From NCBI GenBank assembly GCA_963580455.1, contig OY756963.1, positions 20,851,555 through 20,915,554 on the forward strand: DNA of 64,000 bases, read 5' to 3'. The position numbers and the translations under genes are program-made. Below are positions 23,202-35,500 of this stretch, piece after piece. This DNA comes from Euonymus europaeus. Lineage: Eukaryota; Streptophyta; Magnoliopsida; Celastrales; Celastraceae. The notes under the pieces are model-generated. The model saw nothing but the letters and a program-made list of their open reading frames with translations. It ran no database searches and had not been told where the DNA came from. Position 1 is the stretch's first letter. The number at the start of each line of letters is the position of its first letter.

Positions 23202-25750
23202 ATGTCGGCTCTAGAAATGTCCCACATCGATTTAGAGCAAGGAACTCACCGCCGTTCCCTCACCGGAAGTGACGTCAGCGTTACCGCCGATGGAAGCCAC
23301 TGTTTTTCCGATGCAGAGGAGGGTTCTTGCTACTCCCAGTTTTATTCGACTACTGGTGGGTCCTACGACGATTACAGCTTTGCTTGTGTTGATCCGGAGA
23401 TTTGTGGGACGGATTCTAGAAGGGCGTCCTCGGTGTCGGATTGTTCGGTGGAGGTTGACGGTGGGCCCCCTGAAATGAAGTTGCATTTGGCTAAAGTGGA
23501 GAGAGACTGTAGAATTTGCCATCTGGGTTTGGAAAGTAACAGTCATGAATCTGGTGTTCCCATTGAACTGGGTTGTTCTTGTAAGGATGATTTGGCTGCT
23601 GCTCATAAACAATGTGCAGAGGCTTGGTTCAAGATCAAAGGAAACAAGTGAGTGAAAACCTGAATGCCCAACTTTTCATTATTTCTTTATTCCCCCTAAT
23701 TATGATTGTAGCTTAATTGTTTTATGTTAAATTTTGTTAGTATGCGATGAATCACAGATACCTATTTTGTGAGAGCTCTGACATTTACAGGTGTGCCTGA
23801 TTAGTTTAATTGAACTGTATGTACCTATTTCCTTTTATTGAAGTGTCCAAACTTGGAATAAGATTATTTGGTTGACAATTCTGGGCTTTCTTCAACTTGA
23901 AGGGAAGACGGCTATAATTAATTAATTACTCTTTTAAGACTGGATACAGAATTTATTAGATAGGCTGTTCTGGATTTGAATTATATTATAGATGAGATGT
24001 CAAGCATAATTTGGAAGGTTTAGAGGATGTGAGTGGGAATTTTGATCAATGAAAAGGAAATTGGAAAGATCTTTAAAGATATTGGAAAAGAAAAAATTAA
24101 AGAATAAAGCATTAGGAAGTCCTGATGAAATGTACAAGCACCCCAACAGTTCTTGGCTGCTCTGTTCTTTTTCAAAGTTTAGGAATCTCAATATTTCTCC
24201 TTTTTGGTTTCATTTCCTTTATGAGGGTAGTGATTAGTGACTTGGCCCCTTATTGATGTATTCTTTTCATACTTGGAGAAGTTTATTGCACTGGCACTTA
24301 CTGTTATGTGGTAAGTGTCTTTTTTTTTGGCAAATCCATTTGCCATGCCTGTCTATATCGGAATCACTGATGCATAGTAGACATATTTATGCTCATTACC
24401 ACCCACCATCCCATATCATTAAGGTACAGTCAACTAGTGTCTAGTGATCACCTCTTAGGTCACCATTCCGACTTATATCTCTTTAGCAATTGAATCTGAT
24501 TGTCATCCACAGGTTTCCAATCTGTAAACTGAACAAAAGGTTCAAGGTGGCCTAGATTCGAGAATTTTTTTAAAGGCAAGAAATTTGAATCTATAATTTG
24601 AAAGCTCGACATAAAGTATGCTCTACTAGTCTACTGGATGTGACGCATGTGTTCAATCATATTATCATATACACTGTAGTGGAGAGTGGAGCACCATGCA
24701 TGAGCTCCTTCCTACTCCGTTTTCTATTCAGCAAACGTAATCACAAAAACTTTTCAAGAGAAAGTAGCATGATTGATAATTTTCTTCTCTTATAGTTATA
24801 GTAGTAGCATAGGTGAGAAAAGCCTGCATGGGTACTTAAGGAAAAACATTATTGTCCGATCAACGTGTCTGAGGCTATAGTCTAAGATTCATTGTATAAC
24901 TTTAGCGCGGATGTAATTCCAGTTAATGCATTCAGTTCATGTGTAACATTGTATGTGCTTGTAAAGCCGATTTACCTTTTACCAAACCATCATAACTACA
25001 ATTAGGTCTGCTACTCTTCTCAAAATGGCTATTTTTTTTTTCGAATTTTCATCCATTATGAAGCTGCTACTTATGTGCGTTGATTCACATATTTTACTTT
25101 TTCCTTTTTGACTTATTTTGGATGAGTTTGTATTTTAGTTCTGATTGTTTTGTTGGCTGATCTACTCTGCCAGCATGTAATTTTAGGTTTCGCCCTTTTT
25201 TCCCACTTTCACTTCTTCCCTTCCACATCGGTGGATGTTGTGTGCCATTGTATTTTGAGAATTATAATGCAGTGCTTCTCTCTGGTTATTTGCTATCGCA
25301 TGATTTCATGGATGCTGAGTTGTGGCATAACGCTTAGAATGGTAGTTAAAACATTGTGCTACATCCAGAGAGTAGGTCCTTACGGATTGGAATCAATTTG
25401 TCCTCCCGGGATTACCTTGTATTTTTTTCCCTTCTTGTGAGACTAGATCTTGCTACTTTATCTTTTATGCCTTCATATTGATATCCTTTACTTGTCTTTT
25501 TCATTGGATTTTCTCTAGGACCTGTGAAATTTGTCACTCTATCGCACGAAATGTCACGTTAGGAAGTGAAAGTGAGTCAACAGAGCAATTGATCGAGCCC
25601 AACAATGCCACAACCGTCTCAGCATCAGTGCCGCATGCAGAATCGCAAAGCTTTTGGCGTGGCCACCGTTTCTTGAACTTTCTGCTTGCATGTATGGTAT
25701 TTGCATTTGTCATATCATGGCTCTTCCACTTCAATGTGCCATCCTCGTAA
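23202..25750 (+). CDS. RING-CH (MARCH-type) E3 ubiquitin ligase, membrane-anchored
   Basis: Two exons (23202-23647 and 25519-25750) give 225 residues. The intron of 1.87 kb splits the zinc-binding domain. The domain has RING-CH order: CRIC (about 105-108), then C-S-C, then HKQC in AAAHKQCAEAWFKIKGNK, and finally CEIC across the splice (KTCEICH). His sits at the fourth and Cys at the fifth ligand position. Residues about 201-221 (FLNFLLACMVFAFVISWLF) form one membrane segment near the C-terminus. The N-terminus is Ser-rich and acidic. Such proteins transfer ubiquitin from an E2 to membrane-associated targets; the substrate cannot be told from sequence. All eight ligands are present, so it should be functional. 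Confidence 0.9.
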
Positions 25751-27693
25751 TATGTAAATACGAGATGCTCGGAAAATAAAGAAATAAGAGATGGGAAATT
25801 CTACCGATGAATCGCACAATCTGTTGCTATGATGATGAGCAAGGAGATATGTAGAGAGCCTTGGGATTTAATCTGTATTTATGCTTGTATAGCTCTCAAA
25901 TTCTCCATCATAAGTGTAGAGAATGTATTGTATCTATATAGATCTCTCTGATGAGAGTTGTCAAACACTGCTTAAATTTACTTAGCATTGTAAAACTAGT
26001 TTTGAGAAACTGTATTGGATATGACAGATTCAGAGAAGGAATGCTCACTGTGCTTAACGTTTATCGTCGCTTACTGTAATTCAAATGCAAATGGTACAGG
26101 CACTTGGAAAATTTAGATATTGTCAAGAAATCCGAATAGGTGGTCCAGGATAATTGACATAGAAGCCAACCGTATAGACTGGTAAACATTTTGTCAAGAA
26201 ATCTGAATTAAGTTGTCTAGGGAAATTGACATAGAAGCCAACCATATGGACCCGGAAATTTTGTCAAAAGAGACAAATCTGAATATAAGTGGTCTACGGT
26301 AATTGACGCATAAGCGAATCGTATGGACTGGAAATTTTTTGTTGTTGGACTTCGGGATGTGGGTTGGGTCGTCCATGTGGGCTAGACTCAGACCAGTCTA
26401 TTTATGAGAGAAGTTAAGAAAAATTGAGAGAAGTTACTTGGTGTAACTATATTACTAACCTCTCCCATGTGTAAGGGGTTCTTCACCGAGAAAATATAAG
26501 GAGTGGAACTTATCGAGTTAGTAAAAAAATTGTGTGCGCTTGCAAAGATAATCAAAAAGGTATTCGAAATTGTGAATTGATTTCCAATTCTGGTAATCGG
26601 TACTAGACGTTGAAGCTGTCAAGTTTGTCATACCGATCAGGAAAAACTAATAAGTTTTTTCTTGATCCTACGAATTTTACATTTGTCATTAAACCCTAAT
26701 AAAGTGACTTGGAATAGAGTAATGGACATAGAAGTAAACCACATGGATTCAAAATTGGAAGGTCCTGGTTTCAATTTTCATCGAGAGCAATATTTTGTGT
26801 TCACCATCGATAGGTGACCATGGTTCCACCATGGATGATTTGATCGATCTGCAACATGCAACAGTCAGGAGAAATTAAACACCTAGCTCAAGTCACCATC
26901 ATTTATAATTACCACTTGCTAACTTTTAACTACATTTTATTTGTTTAAAAGTACACATGGAGAGGAAGAACTTCTCATAATTTGCTGAAATTGAAGTAAA
27001 ATCCAGAACATAAGCTATCAATGACCAAATTGCATGCTATACTAGTGCTCCTGAATGGATTTCAAGGATTGTAGGATTTACGTATTAATAAACAATTATA
27101 CTACCTTGATTACTTATTTAATTAGGATATCTGAACGGAATAATTTCACACAATGCAAATGTCGATGAATGTCGATCACAAGAAAAGCACCCTGAATTCA
27201 CCATTCAATAACCCCTTATTATCTCTCACAACACACATTCGTATTATTGGTATTTTCAATGTTCTTAATGTGTCACTTGTTCCAAAGAAAGATCCTCTGT
27301 TTATAGTAGAAGAGTCGTAATTTCCTTATAACTCTCTTGACATTAAACTACTTGAGATATCAATAGCTAAACTCTTCTATGCCTATCATTATATGATAAG
27401 AATTGGTTGCTCAATCAACAAAAAACACTCCAATAGACTTGGTCCCCTAAAACCTTGACTCATTGGATGCTCAATAGTCCAACAAGAATACAGGTTATTG
27501 GGACCAAATTTATAGTTCAGAATCGATTATACTTTCAAGATAGGAACTCACTATTGTCGATATTACAAATAAGTAGCACATTCAAACTAAACAATAGAAA
27601 AACCAGAATAGATCTTTCGCTCATTTTCAGGAATTTAGGTCAATCTATAAAAGAGTCGATATATTCACTTATGCTTTGCAAGCGTCTCATGTG
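25751..27693. other. gene-less region with repeat debris
   Basis: The beginning is the 3' UTR of the RING-CH gene. After that come a tandem repeat (26120-26339), a diverged fourth unit near 26720-26770, and anonymous AT-rich sequence. The stretch 26350-26560 (GGACTTCGGGATGTGGG.., TTACTTGGTGTAACTATATT..) has the look of retrotransposon LTR debris, but I found no paired copy. Confidence 0.45.
26120..26339. repeat. three-copy tandem repeat, unit about 70 bp
   Basis: Each unit starts TTGTCAAGAAATC, continues through GAATA..GTGGTC and AATTGACATAGAAGCCAACC, and ends GTATGGACTGG. Starts are at 26120, 26191 and 26261. The third unit carries a small insertion. A single diverged unit may remain at about 26720-26770. 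Confidence 0.75.
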
Positions 27694-28250
27694 TAGGGGT
27701 ATTCAAATTCGATCTGCAACCGATCCGAATTGTAGTTATTCAATTTTTCGGTTTTGATTTTTTTGGTTAACGGTTCCGGATTCGGTTATGAATTTAGAGA
27801 TTTTTTCGATATTTTTCGGATTCGGTTTCAGATTTAACTGAAAAAATCAAATAAAAATTTATTATGTTTTATATATTTACTTATTTAAATAATTAAGGCT
27901 AAAAAATTAAAGAATTAGGCTCAAATATAATTTCTAATTTATCCATTAGGACTTAAAATAACATCTCCTCCCTCACTATTTCACCAACTTCATTGAAAAT
28001 AACATTATTTATGTATTTATATTATTTTAACTTTTGAATTTCTAATAATTTTAATCCTCTAATTATGCTTGATTTTTTTTAATCATACTAGATTGATGAA
28101 ATGTTTTTGAATCGTCAAAATCAAAAATCCGATCCAAATTGAAAAAGTTAATTTCTTTTAATTTAATTATTCGATATATATTTTTCGAATATAAAATTTA
28201 AAATGTCATAACCAAATCAATGACATTTCGATTTCAATCAAAAATCGAAG
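27694..28250. mobile_element. hAT-like AT-rich element, copy A
   Basis: It begins TAGGGGTATTCAAATTCGATC and continues with repeated CCGAAT/ATTCGG and TTTTTCGGATTCGG motifs. It then runs through TGTTTTATATATTTA..TTAAGGCT and ends in ATTTCAATCAAAAATCGAA. The same order recurs at 46519-47117. No coding frame is apparent, and the exact right border is uncertain. Confidence 0.55.
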
Positions 28251-28335
28251 GGACAGTCTTACTCATGCGGCATAAATTCTGCCACCAGCAATCTCTTTTC
28301 GCCTTCACTTGTTTGTTGTCGAGTGCACGAGGCCT

Positions 28336-28758
28336 CTTCAAGTGGCCCGTGGGCTTTGGGCCGGCCCGAACCCGGCCAGAGCCCACGGGCCAAAGCCCGG
28401 CCCGGGCCCGAAGGGACCTCGGGCTTGGGCAGCCTGACCCAGGCTTCGGGCGGGCCTGGGCTTCATTTGTTGGGCCGAGCCCGGCCCGAAGCCCGATCAT
28501 TTGGGGAGGCCCGAAGCCCGAGCCCGAACCTAAGCCCAAAAAATATAACACACACATATATACGTATATATATATATATACATAAATATATCTATACATA
28601 CATATAAATATAGATATATATCTATACATTTATATGTGACAGTGTGCATGTTACATGCACACTGTGAGTGGCGTGTATATATATATACAACAATATATAT
28701 ATATATATGTATGCACACATAAATACGTATATACACACATAAATATATCTATACAACA

Positions 28759-28803
<45 letters not shown>

Positions 28804-29004
28804 TAATTTAATACTTAGGCCCGAGCCCATTGGGCCAAGCCCGATGTCCGATTTATTGGCCCGAATTATTTGGACCAAGGCTGGGCTTGGGCTTACAAAA
28901 TTCTTCTAGGCCCGGCCCGAAACCCGAAAAAGGCCTTCGGACATGGGCCAAGGCCAGGCCTGGGCCTAATATTTTGAGCCAGCCCGGCCCGGCCCGGCCC
29001 GATG
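28336..29004. mobile_element. non-autonomous DNA transposon with GGCCCG subterminal repeats
   Basis: A perfect 9-bp direct repeat, ACGAGGCCT, flanks it (28327-28335 and 29005-29013). Both ends are packed with GGCCCG/CGGGCC motifs (about 28345-28530 and 28815-29000). The middle is an AT-rich tract with many TATATA runs (28555-28800). This layout of clustered subterminal motifs around an AT core is typical of hAT- or Mutator-like non-autonomous elements. The proline- and glycine-rich frames in it are artefacts of the repeats. Confidence 0.75.
28680..28798. repeat. TA-rich microsatellite
   Basis: Alternating TA tracts are interrupted by TACACACA and TACAACAA. They form the AT-rich core of the surrounding transposon. 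Confidence 0.8.
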
Positions 29005-29052
29005 ACGAGGCCTGCAGCCACTTTTCGAGTTTGGAGCCTAGTTCTCTGCGTC

Positions 29053-29192
29053 TGGGCCGACTATTGGGCTAAATGGGCCACATTTAGAACATTGGGCATA
29101 TCCAAGTTATTGTTTTTAATTTAATGATAAAATAAAAATATTCACCTTCCGTTCACTCGCTTCACCATCACACAAGGAGTCATAAACCCTAA
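29053..29192 (+). promoter_or_regulatory. site II (TGGGCY) cluster plus telo-box upstream of RH10
   Basis: TGGGCC at 29053-29058, TGGGCT at 29065-29070, TGGGCC at 29074-29079 and TGGGCA at 29093-29098 are followed by an exact AAACCCTAA telo-box at 29184-29192. In plants this pairing is known from promoters of ribosomal-protein and ribosome-biogenesis genes, which fits the RH10 product. A 5' UTR intron (GT at 29280 to AG at 29514) probably follows. Confidence 0.65.
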
Positions 29193-29521
29193 TTATTCTT
29201 CTCTTGCACGCCGGAGGTCGACTCTGTTCTCTTTCAAAATCCTGTCCAAGAAGCCTAGGGAAATTTGTGATATTTTCAGGTATCCGTGCTTGAATTAGCT
29301 AATTCAATATAACCATAACCATTACCGTCTAAAGCCACTTCTTCGCGGCCCAGCTACAGCTTCTTCACGAGCGGTTGCCTGTTGCGACTGAAACCAAATC
29401 CACCTTTGTGATTTCTTTTGTCAGTTTTGATTCTCGTTTTCCGTAAATTCTGATATACTGCTAAATATTGTTTGTAAGAGTCGCTTCTCATCTATGCAAT
29501 TGTGTTAATGGCAGGAGCTGT

Positions 29522-32500
29522 ATGGCAGCTGTTGAAAATAGTATGACAGAGGAGAGTAGTGAAGAAATTACAACATTCGCGGGGCTCGGCCTATGCGAGC
29601 AGTTGGTGGAAGCGTGCGACAGCTTAGGATGGACAAAACCTATGAGAATCCAGGCAGAGTCCATTCCCCATGCCTTAGAAGGTCCTTTAAATATTTGTAC
29701 TGTTTGTTGATATATCTCGTCCTTGTATATGTACACACCTCTTTAAGAAAGGAAACATATACGTCTCACTTTGCCTCGGTGAAAACTAGTGTTTTATGAA
29801 GACCTAAAGCTTTTGGTTCTTTCAGACGTCTGTTTTCAAGTCTATGAACGGTGGTTTGATGTATAAGCTTTATAACGCCTTAATTTCGATAAATTGGTGA
29901 GACACGCTGGTTTTTTGTATTTTAGGAAAAGACTTGATCGGACTGGCACAAACTGGCTCTGGTAAAACAGGAGCTTTCGCACTTCCAATACTGCAAGCCC
30001 TTTTGGATTCTCCACAAGCTTTTTTTGCTTGTATACTCTCTCCAACTCGGTCTGATATCTATCCATTGATCTTGTTAAATGGTTTGATTGGATTTGTTAC
30101 TGAGTATTGTTTTACTCAAAGTATTTTCTTTGTTTGTATTTGTTTTATGCACTTCAGGGAGCTTGCTCTGCAGATTGCCGAGCAATTTGAAGCTTTAGGA
30201 TCAGGCATCGGTGTCAGATGTGCAAAGGTGAGCGTTTGTTCTCCATAGTAATAAAAAGACACTGTTACAAAACAGATATTTGCAAGTTCCTTGGTTTTAC
30301 CTTTTTTTTTTTGGTGACTTTTGGGATGGTAGTTTTTAGATTTGATTTTAAAATCATACCCACTTGGTTTAGCATCAAAATGGCGGAATATAATTACTTA
30401 CGTTGTATGTGTTACATTTTTTACTTACTGTTAACATGTTCTGATCATGCTGATTGCTCTTGCATCAGTGATCATGCGTTTCCTTATAAACTTATGCCTT
30501 GAACTTTTCATCGTCATTGTCACCTTTATCCGAACGATGCTGGGTTTTGCAGTCTTCTAAGTCAATCCCTATGAGAAATTAGTGAGAATCCATAACATGA
30601 AAGTATTCTACCATATTTGTGCTTCAAGTGTTTATAAGCATGCTCATTCTAAGATGCTCACTTGAAAGATTGGGTTTTATCTCAAAATTTCACTCAAACA
30701 GGATTGATTTTTCTGCTGTTCATATTTGTATTAGAAATTGGACTAAATGTCATTGAGAATTAGTTACATTATGATTGGAGAGGAAAAAAGGCACTTTTGA
30801 TGGAAATCAAGTTATTCTTTGGGGAGTTATTGTGTGGGAAATTCAGTGTTGATGTAAGTTTTTGTTGGATCTAATTGAGTTAATATCTTGTAGATCCTTT
30901 AATCGGGTATTAAAATCTTGATAACTTTGTTATCAGTAATACTGTAATAATAAAATGATTTTTATGGGTATTTTTATTTTCATTTACATCAATCGTTAAT
31001 GCCTATTCTCTTCGTTTTTTATAGCTGATTGGAGGAGTAGACATGGTGCAACAAACTATAGAACTTGGAAAGCGGCCACACATTATTGTGAGCGGTTATT
31101 TAATTGTTGGCAGTTGTTTTTGTTCGAGTACTTTAAGAGTTTGCAAGTGTGTGTGTAAATGTTGGGTTATTGTGAACCATCACTGGACTCCTTCCATATT
31201 GCTCATGTAGTCATGTTTATTGATGATTTGCATAAAAAGATCTATCTTAGTATTATTTGTATTTGGTTAATGTAGTTTATGTGAATGAACGTTAGTTTTA
31301 GTTTTTCCTTATAGTTTTTCGTTGAGTTGCACAGTTTAGTCTTCTAGAATTTTGTGTCAGATTCACTTGGATCCAGTATTTTTATTGCTTCAAAAGTAGT
31401 ATTAGGTTTTGAGTCTCCACTTCATAAGTTAAAATCGTATTTTTTTTCTTAGCCTTGTAAGATTTCTAGAAGATCAGTTGTCTTAGAATTTTCTATTTAT
31501 TCTTCGTAGTTTTGTCAGTTCAAGAAGAATAACATATTTTTGTGCATGAGATTTGAATAATTGGTAGATTTCTTTTTATGTTAATGTTGTTATCCTTTAA
31601 AAACCATGTAAGTAGGGAATTTTTTATTTACCATCTATCTTGTGTCGTTGATACTGTGTATCATTTTGTTGTTTATTTACATTGCTTGTTTTTTCCCCCC
31701 ATCTTGCCCATTAAAGGTTGCTTCACCTGGGCGCCTTGTTGATCATCTCTCCAACACCAAAGGTTTTTCTCTCCGGGCCTTGAAGTATTTGGTATGGTTC
31801 TTTGTGCCTGACTTACATATCAATCTATTGTCTATTTTGAGCACTGTGTCCTTTACTTCTCGTTAAATTGTTTTGTGTTCAGAATATAGAGTTTCCTTGG
31901 AAGCATGCCATGTCATGCATTTATTTATATGTTAATTAAATAAATTTTGTTAATTCCTATGAAGTTCTAAAAATTATCCTTACATCAGCAATATCAAACA
32001 TTTACTTCTGGATTTTGTGCGTGCTTGTCAACTTCCTGTTCCTGAAGAATAAAATAGCAAATTTAAATTAGTCGTCAAGGTTGATGGATGTTAATGAGTT
32101 ATCCAAGTAATTCTAAATGTTACATCCACTTTAGGTGCAATAGGAGTGTGTCACACGGTATGTGTGACATTAGACACTATACTTATACGTCCTCTGAGAT
32201 TATTTATTGAGCTTTTGTTTTAGGTCCAGGGGCTAAAGTACAAAACAGATGATAGGTTCCTTAAATTCCTTTCCGCGGAGGCTAATTTCTCCAGATCTTA
32301 ATCATGCTTCACGACTTAAGATTTTAATTTTCCAGTCTTTAATTTCATGCAATTGTTATTTGTTTGCAGATTTTATATCACGAGATAATAGAGGGAAAAT
32401 GTTGTAGCTTATGGTTAGGGTTTTTACGTATCTTTCTTGTCTTGGGACCTAAGTTTTGTAAGTTTTTTGTAATCAGAATACATGTTCTGCTTGTATGGTT

Positions 32501-35500
32501 TTGTACTTTTTTGGGCGAGTTTGTCAAATAATATGTATTTCCTGACAGCATTTGGCGATTAGGAAGCTTACATAATGGTCTAAGAAGAATTTGTAGTTAT
32601 GCTGGAAGAGGAACAAATTAAGCACGTTTTCTTTCCCTTCCTTCAATTTTATGCGAAGTAAATATATTAATTGCATAAAGTTGAACTATATATAGATAAC
32701 AAAATGTAGGTTTGTTGCATAAAGTGCTAAAAACTTGTTTAATCTCCATGTAGATTTACAATAGAATGGTGGCTCCATATTAGTTACATAGAATCTGTGT
32801 TATAATGAGAGTGTGATCAAGGTTTTAAAAATCGTTTTTAGGAACCGAGGCGCTTACCTTATATGAGGCGAGGCGTAAGCCTCGAGGCGTATCGAGTCGT
32901 AAGCCTCAAAGTGAATCAACAAAATATATACTATATATATAATTTATAATATATAGACAGATTACACATTACAGATAGACTAAGTAAACCAAAAAAAAAA
33001 AACCAGTAAACCAAAAAAAAAATTAAATCACTCATCACTCATCAAGATCAAGTCATCAGTAATCAGTAATTACATATAGACTAAGTAATTAGTTTTGTAA
33101 AATTTAACTAAAAAAAAAATTAAAAACAAGTAAACAACACAAAACAACTAAACAAACAGTGTCTTTGTGCCACTATGCTGTGTCGTGGAGCATATCAATA
33201 GAATAGAAATTAGAAGCAATGTTGTTTAGGCAGGGATTCACATTCCAAAAGCAGGGACGAAGTGAGAGAGAGACAACTGAGAAGAAGAAAGAGGAACTGA
33301 GAAGCAGGGAAGAAGAAAAGTGAGTAGAAGAGAGAGAGGAACTGAGAAATTAGAAGCAGTGTTGTTTAGGCAGGGATTCACATTCCAAAAGCAGGGACGA
33401 AGTGAGAGAGAGACAACTGAGAAGAAGAAAGAGGAACTGAGAAGCAGAGAAGAAGAAAAGTGAGTAGAAGAGAGAGAGAGGAACTGAGAAGCAGAAGAGT
33501 GAGGGAGAGAGAGACGAAATACCTAGAGCTGAAGAGCAGCTGCGAATTGCGATGTTGCTGAATCTTCTGGAGAGCAGCTGCGATGTCGCTCGGCTGAAGC
33601 AATTAGGGCATGGCGAGAAGTAACCAGAAGTCGCGACTTGCGATAGAGCTGGAAAAAGCCCAGGTTTCATGCATAGCGCCTCGTCCGCCTCAGAACTTCC
33701 CTGTCTGAGGCGGACCCCTCAGTCATGAGAGGCGCACGCCTCCCATGGAATTCTCCTAGGCGTACGCCTGGGATCGGCAGAGCATCGCCTCAGTTCGAGG
33801 CGCGCCTTGAGGCGTGCGCCTCGAACGATTTTTAAAACCCTGAGTGTGATTACTCTCCGTGTAGATTTACAACTAAAAGGAGAGTTTATATTAGTTGGGT
33901 GGAATCTGAGTGGTAATAAGAGTATAGATAGAAGATATTAATACAAGAATCGTTGTTTTAATTCTTGAAGGTCATTGATCAGTGGTTAGAGCTTATACTT
34001 CTTGGTTGTAAACTTTTTCGAGTGTTTTGACCATTTCTGGAATATGTCTGATTATAATACTAGTGGGAACTTCATTTTCTCCCATCGTATGAGATTTCAG
34101 GTTCTTTTGTGTGTTGTGTTAACATATTAAAATTCATACGAAGTGGATTTAAAACTTCATGCCAATACCTACTGCTGGTGGTTGTATTTGCTATTCTGAT
34201 CTGTGTCATTTTCTACTTGGTCCTTTTTGTCTGAGGGATCTTATTCATATAATGATGTTATGAGAATAATTGCATTGATCCCCATGATGTCATCTATTTC
34301 ACGTGTGTGTAATTTTTTGCACACCTTGTTAGTGCCGCTTCAATTAAAAAAAAAAATCATTAAAAAAAATGTGAAGTAAATTTTGATGTATCTTCCTTAT
34401 CTGGGAGCCTCAAGCTGCAGCAATTGATGCATGTCTTTGGTAGATAAACATGGCTGTTGGTGCATAATAGAGTGTGACATAGGCATATCTGTTTAATGCC
34501 CTGACCTCGCTGTAAATGATGCATGTTGGCTTGATGATTTTTTTTGATATTTTATTATGTAGTTGCTTTATGTTTGTGTGTGTTGTTCAGGTTTTAGATG
34601 AGGCAGATAAGTTGCTGAATGATGAGTTTGAGAAAGCCATTGATGAAATATTGAATGTTATCCCACGTGACCGTAGAACATACCTATTTTCTGCAACCAT
34701 GACCAAAAAGGTAGGCTTGGATATATGTTCAACTGATTTCTTATTTATGTTCTCAAACTTTTAGCATTTGAGATTTTCTGTCCATTTTATTAATCCTTGG
34801 GGGATTGGTATATTTGATCTAAATCCCATCGAGACATCTGAGTAGGTGTCTCAAGAAAAAGAAGTGCCAAGTATTGGGTGAGGAAATTTGATCCGGTGAT
34901 TTTTAATGATGCAGGTGCGGAAGCTCCAGCGTGCTTGTTTAAAAAATCCCGTAAAGGTATGATATTCGCACTTGTAGACCCATTTGATCAATCTCCGGTA
35001 TTTTATTCTTGACTACTGATATCTTTGTTTCTTAATTCAATTCTTCAGATCGAATCAGCATCTAAATATTCGACTGTTGACACACTGAAGCAGCAGTATC
35101 ATTTTGTTCCTGCTAAACACAAGGTTTTTCTCATTCTCGTAGTGTTCCTTTATTTATTAAGATGGTTAATGGAATTCTTGTTGTCCCTTGCATGGATGTT
35201 GATGGGCACCCCCAAAGAGCTGGGCTATTAAATCTATGGTTTTGACTGCCCATTTTGAATATATATTCATAAGTGGCAGACGTCCCAATGTGCTTTCTAG
35301 CTTGTACTTTTCAGCTTATCCCATTTTTGGATAATCGTCTTTTGTTCTATGTAAAACAAAACCGGACTGTCCTACTTTTCAATGTTGAAATCCAACAAAG
35401 AAGAAAAGTGAAAGAACAACTGCATTACTTATGCTAATGCCATCCTAAATTTTCGGTGTGTGATAAATGAGATGGGAAGTTCTGGTCGTGGATGTGAAGT

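Noticed and set aside
28220..28629. Long Pro/Gly/Arg-rich open frames on both strands
   Set aside because: They are produced by GGCCCG arrays inside a transposon; there is no domain and frames are open on several strands at once.
33350..33670. 106-residue minus-strand frame rich in S, L and F
   Set aside because: It is the complement of the GA-rich tandem duplication inside the RH10-intron element.
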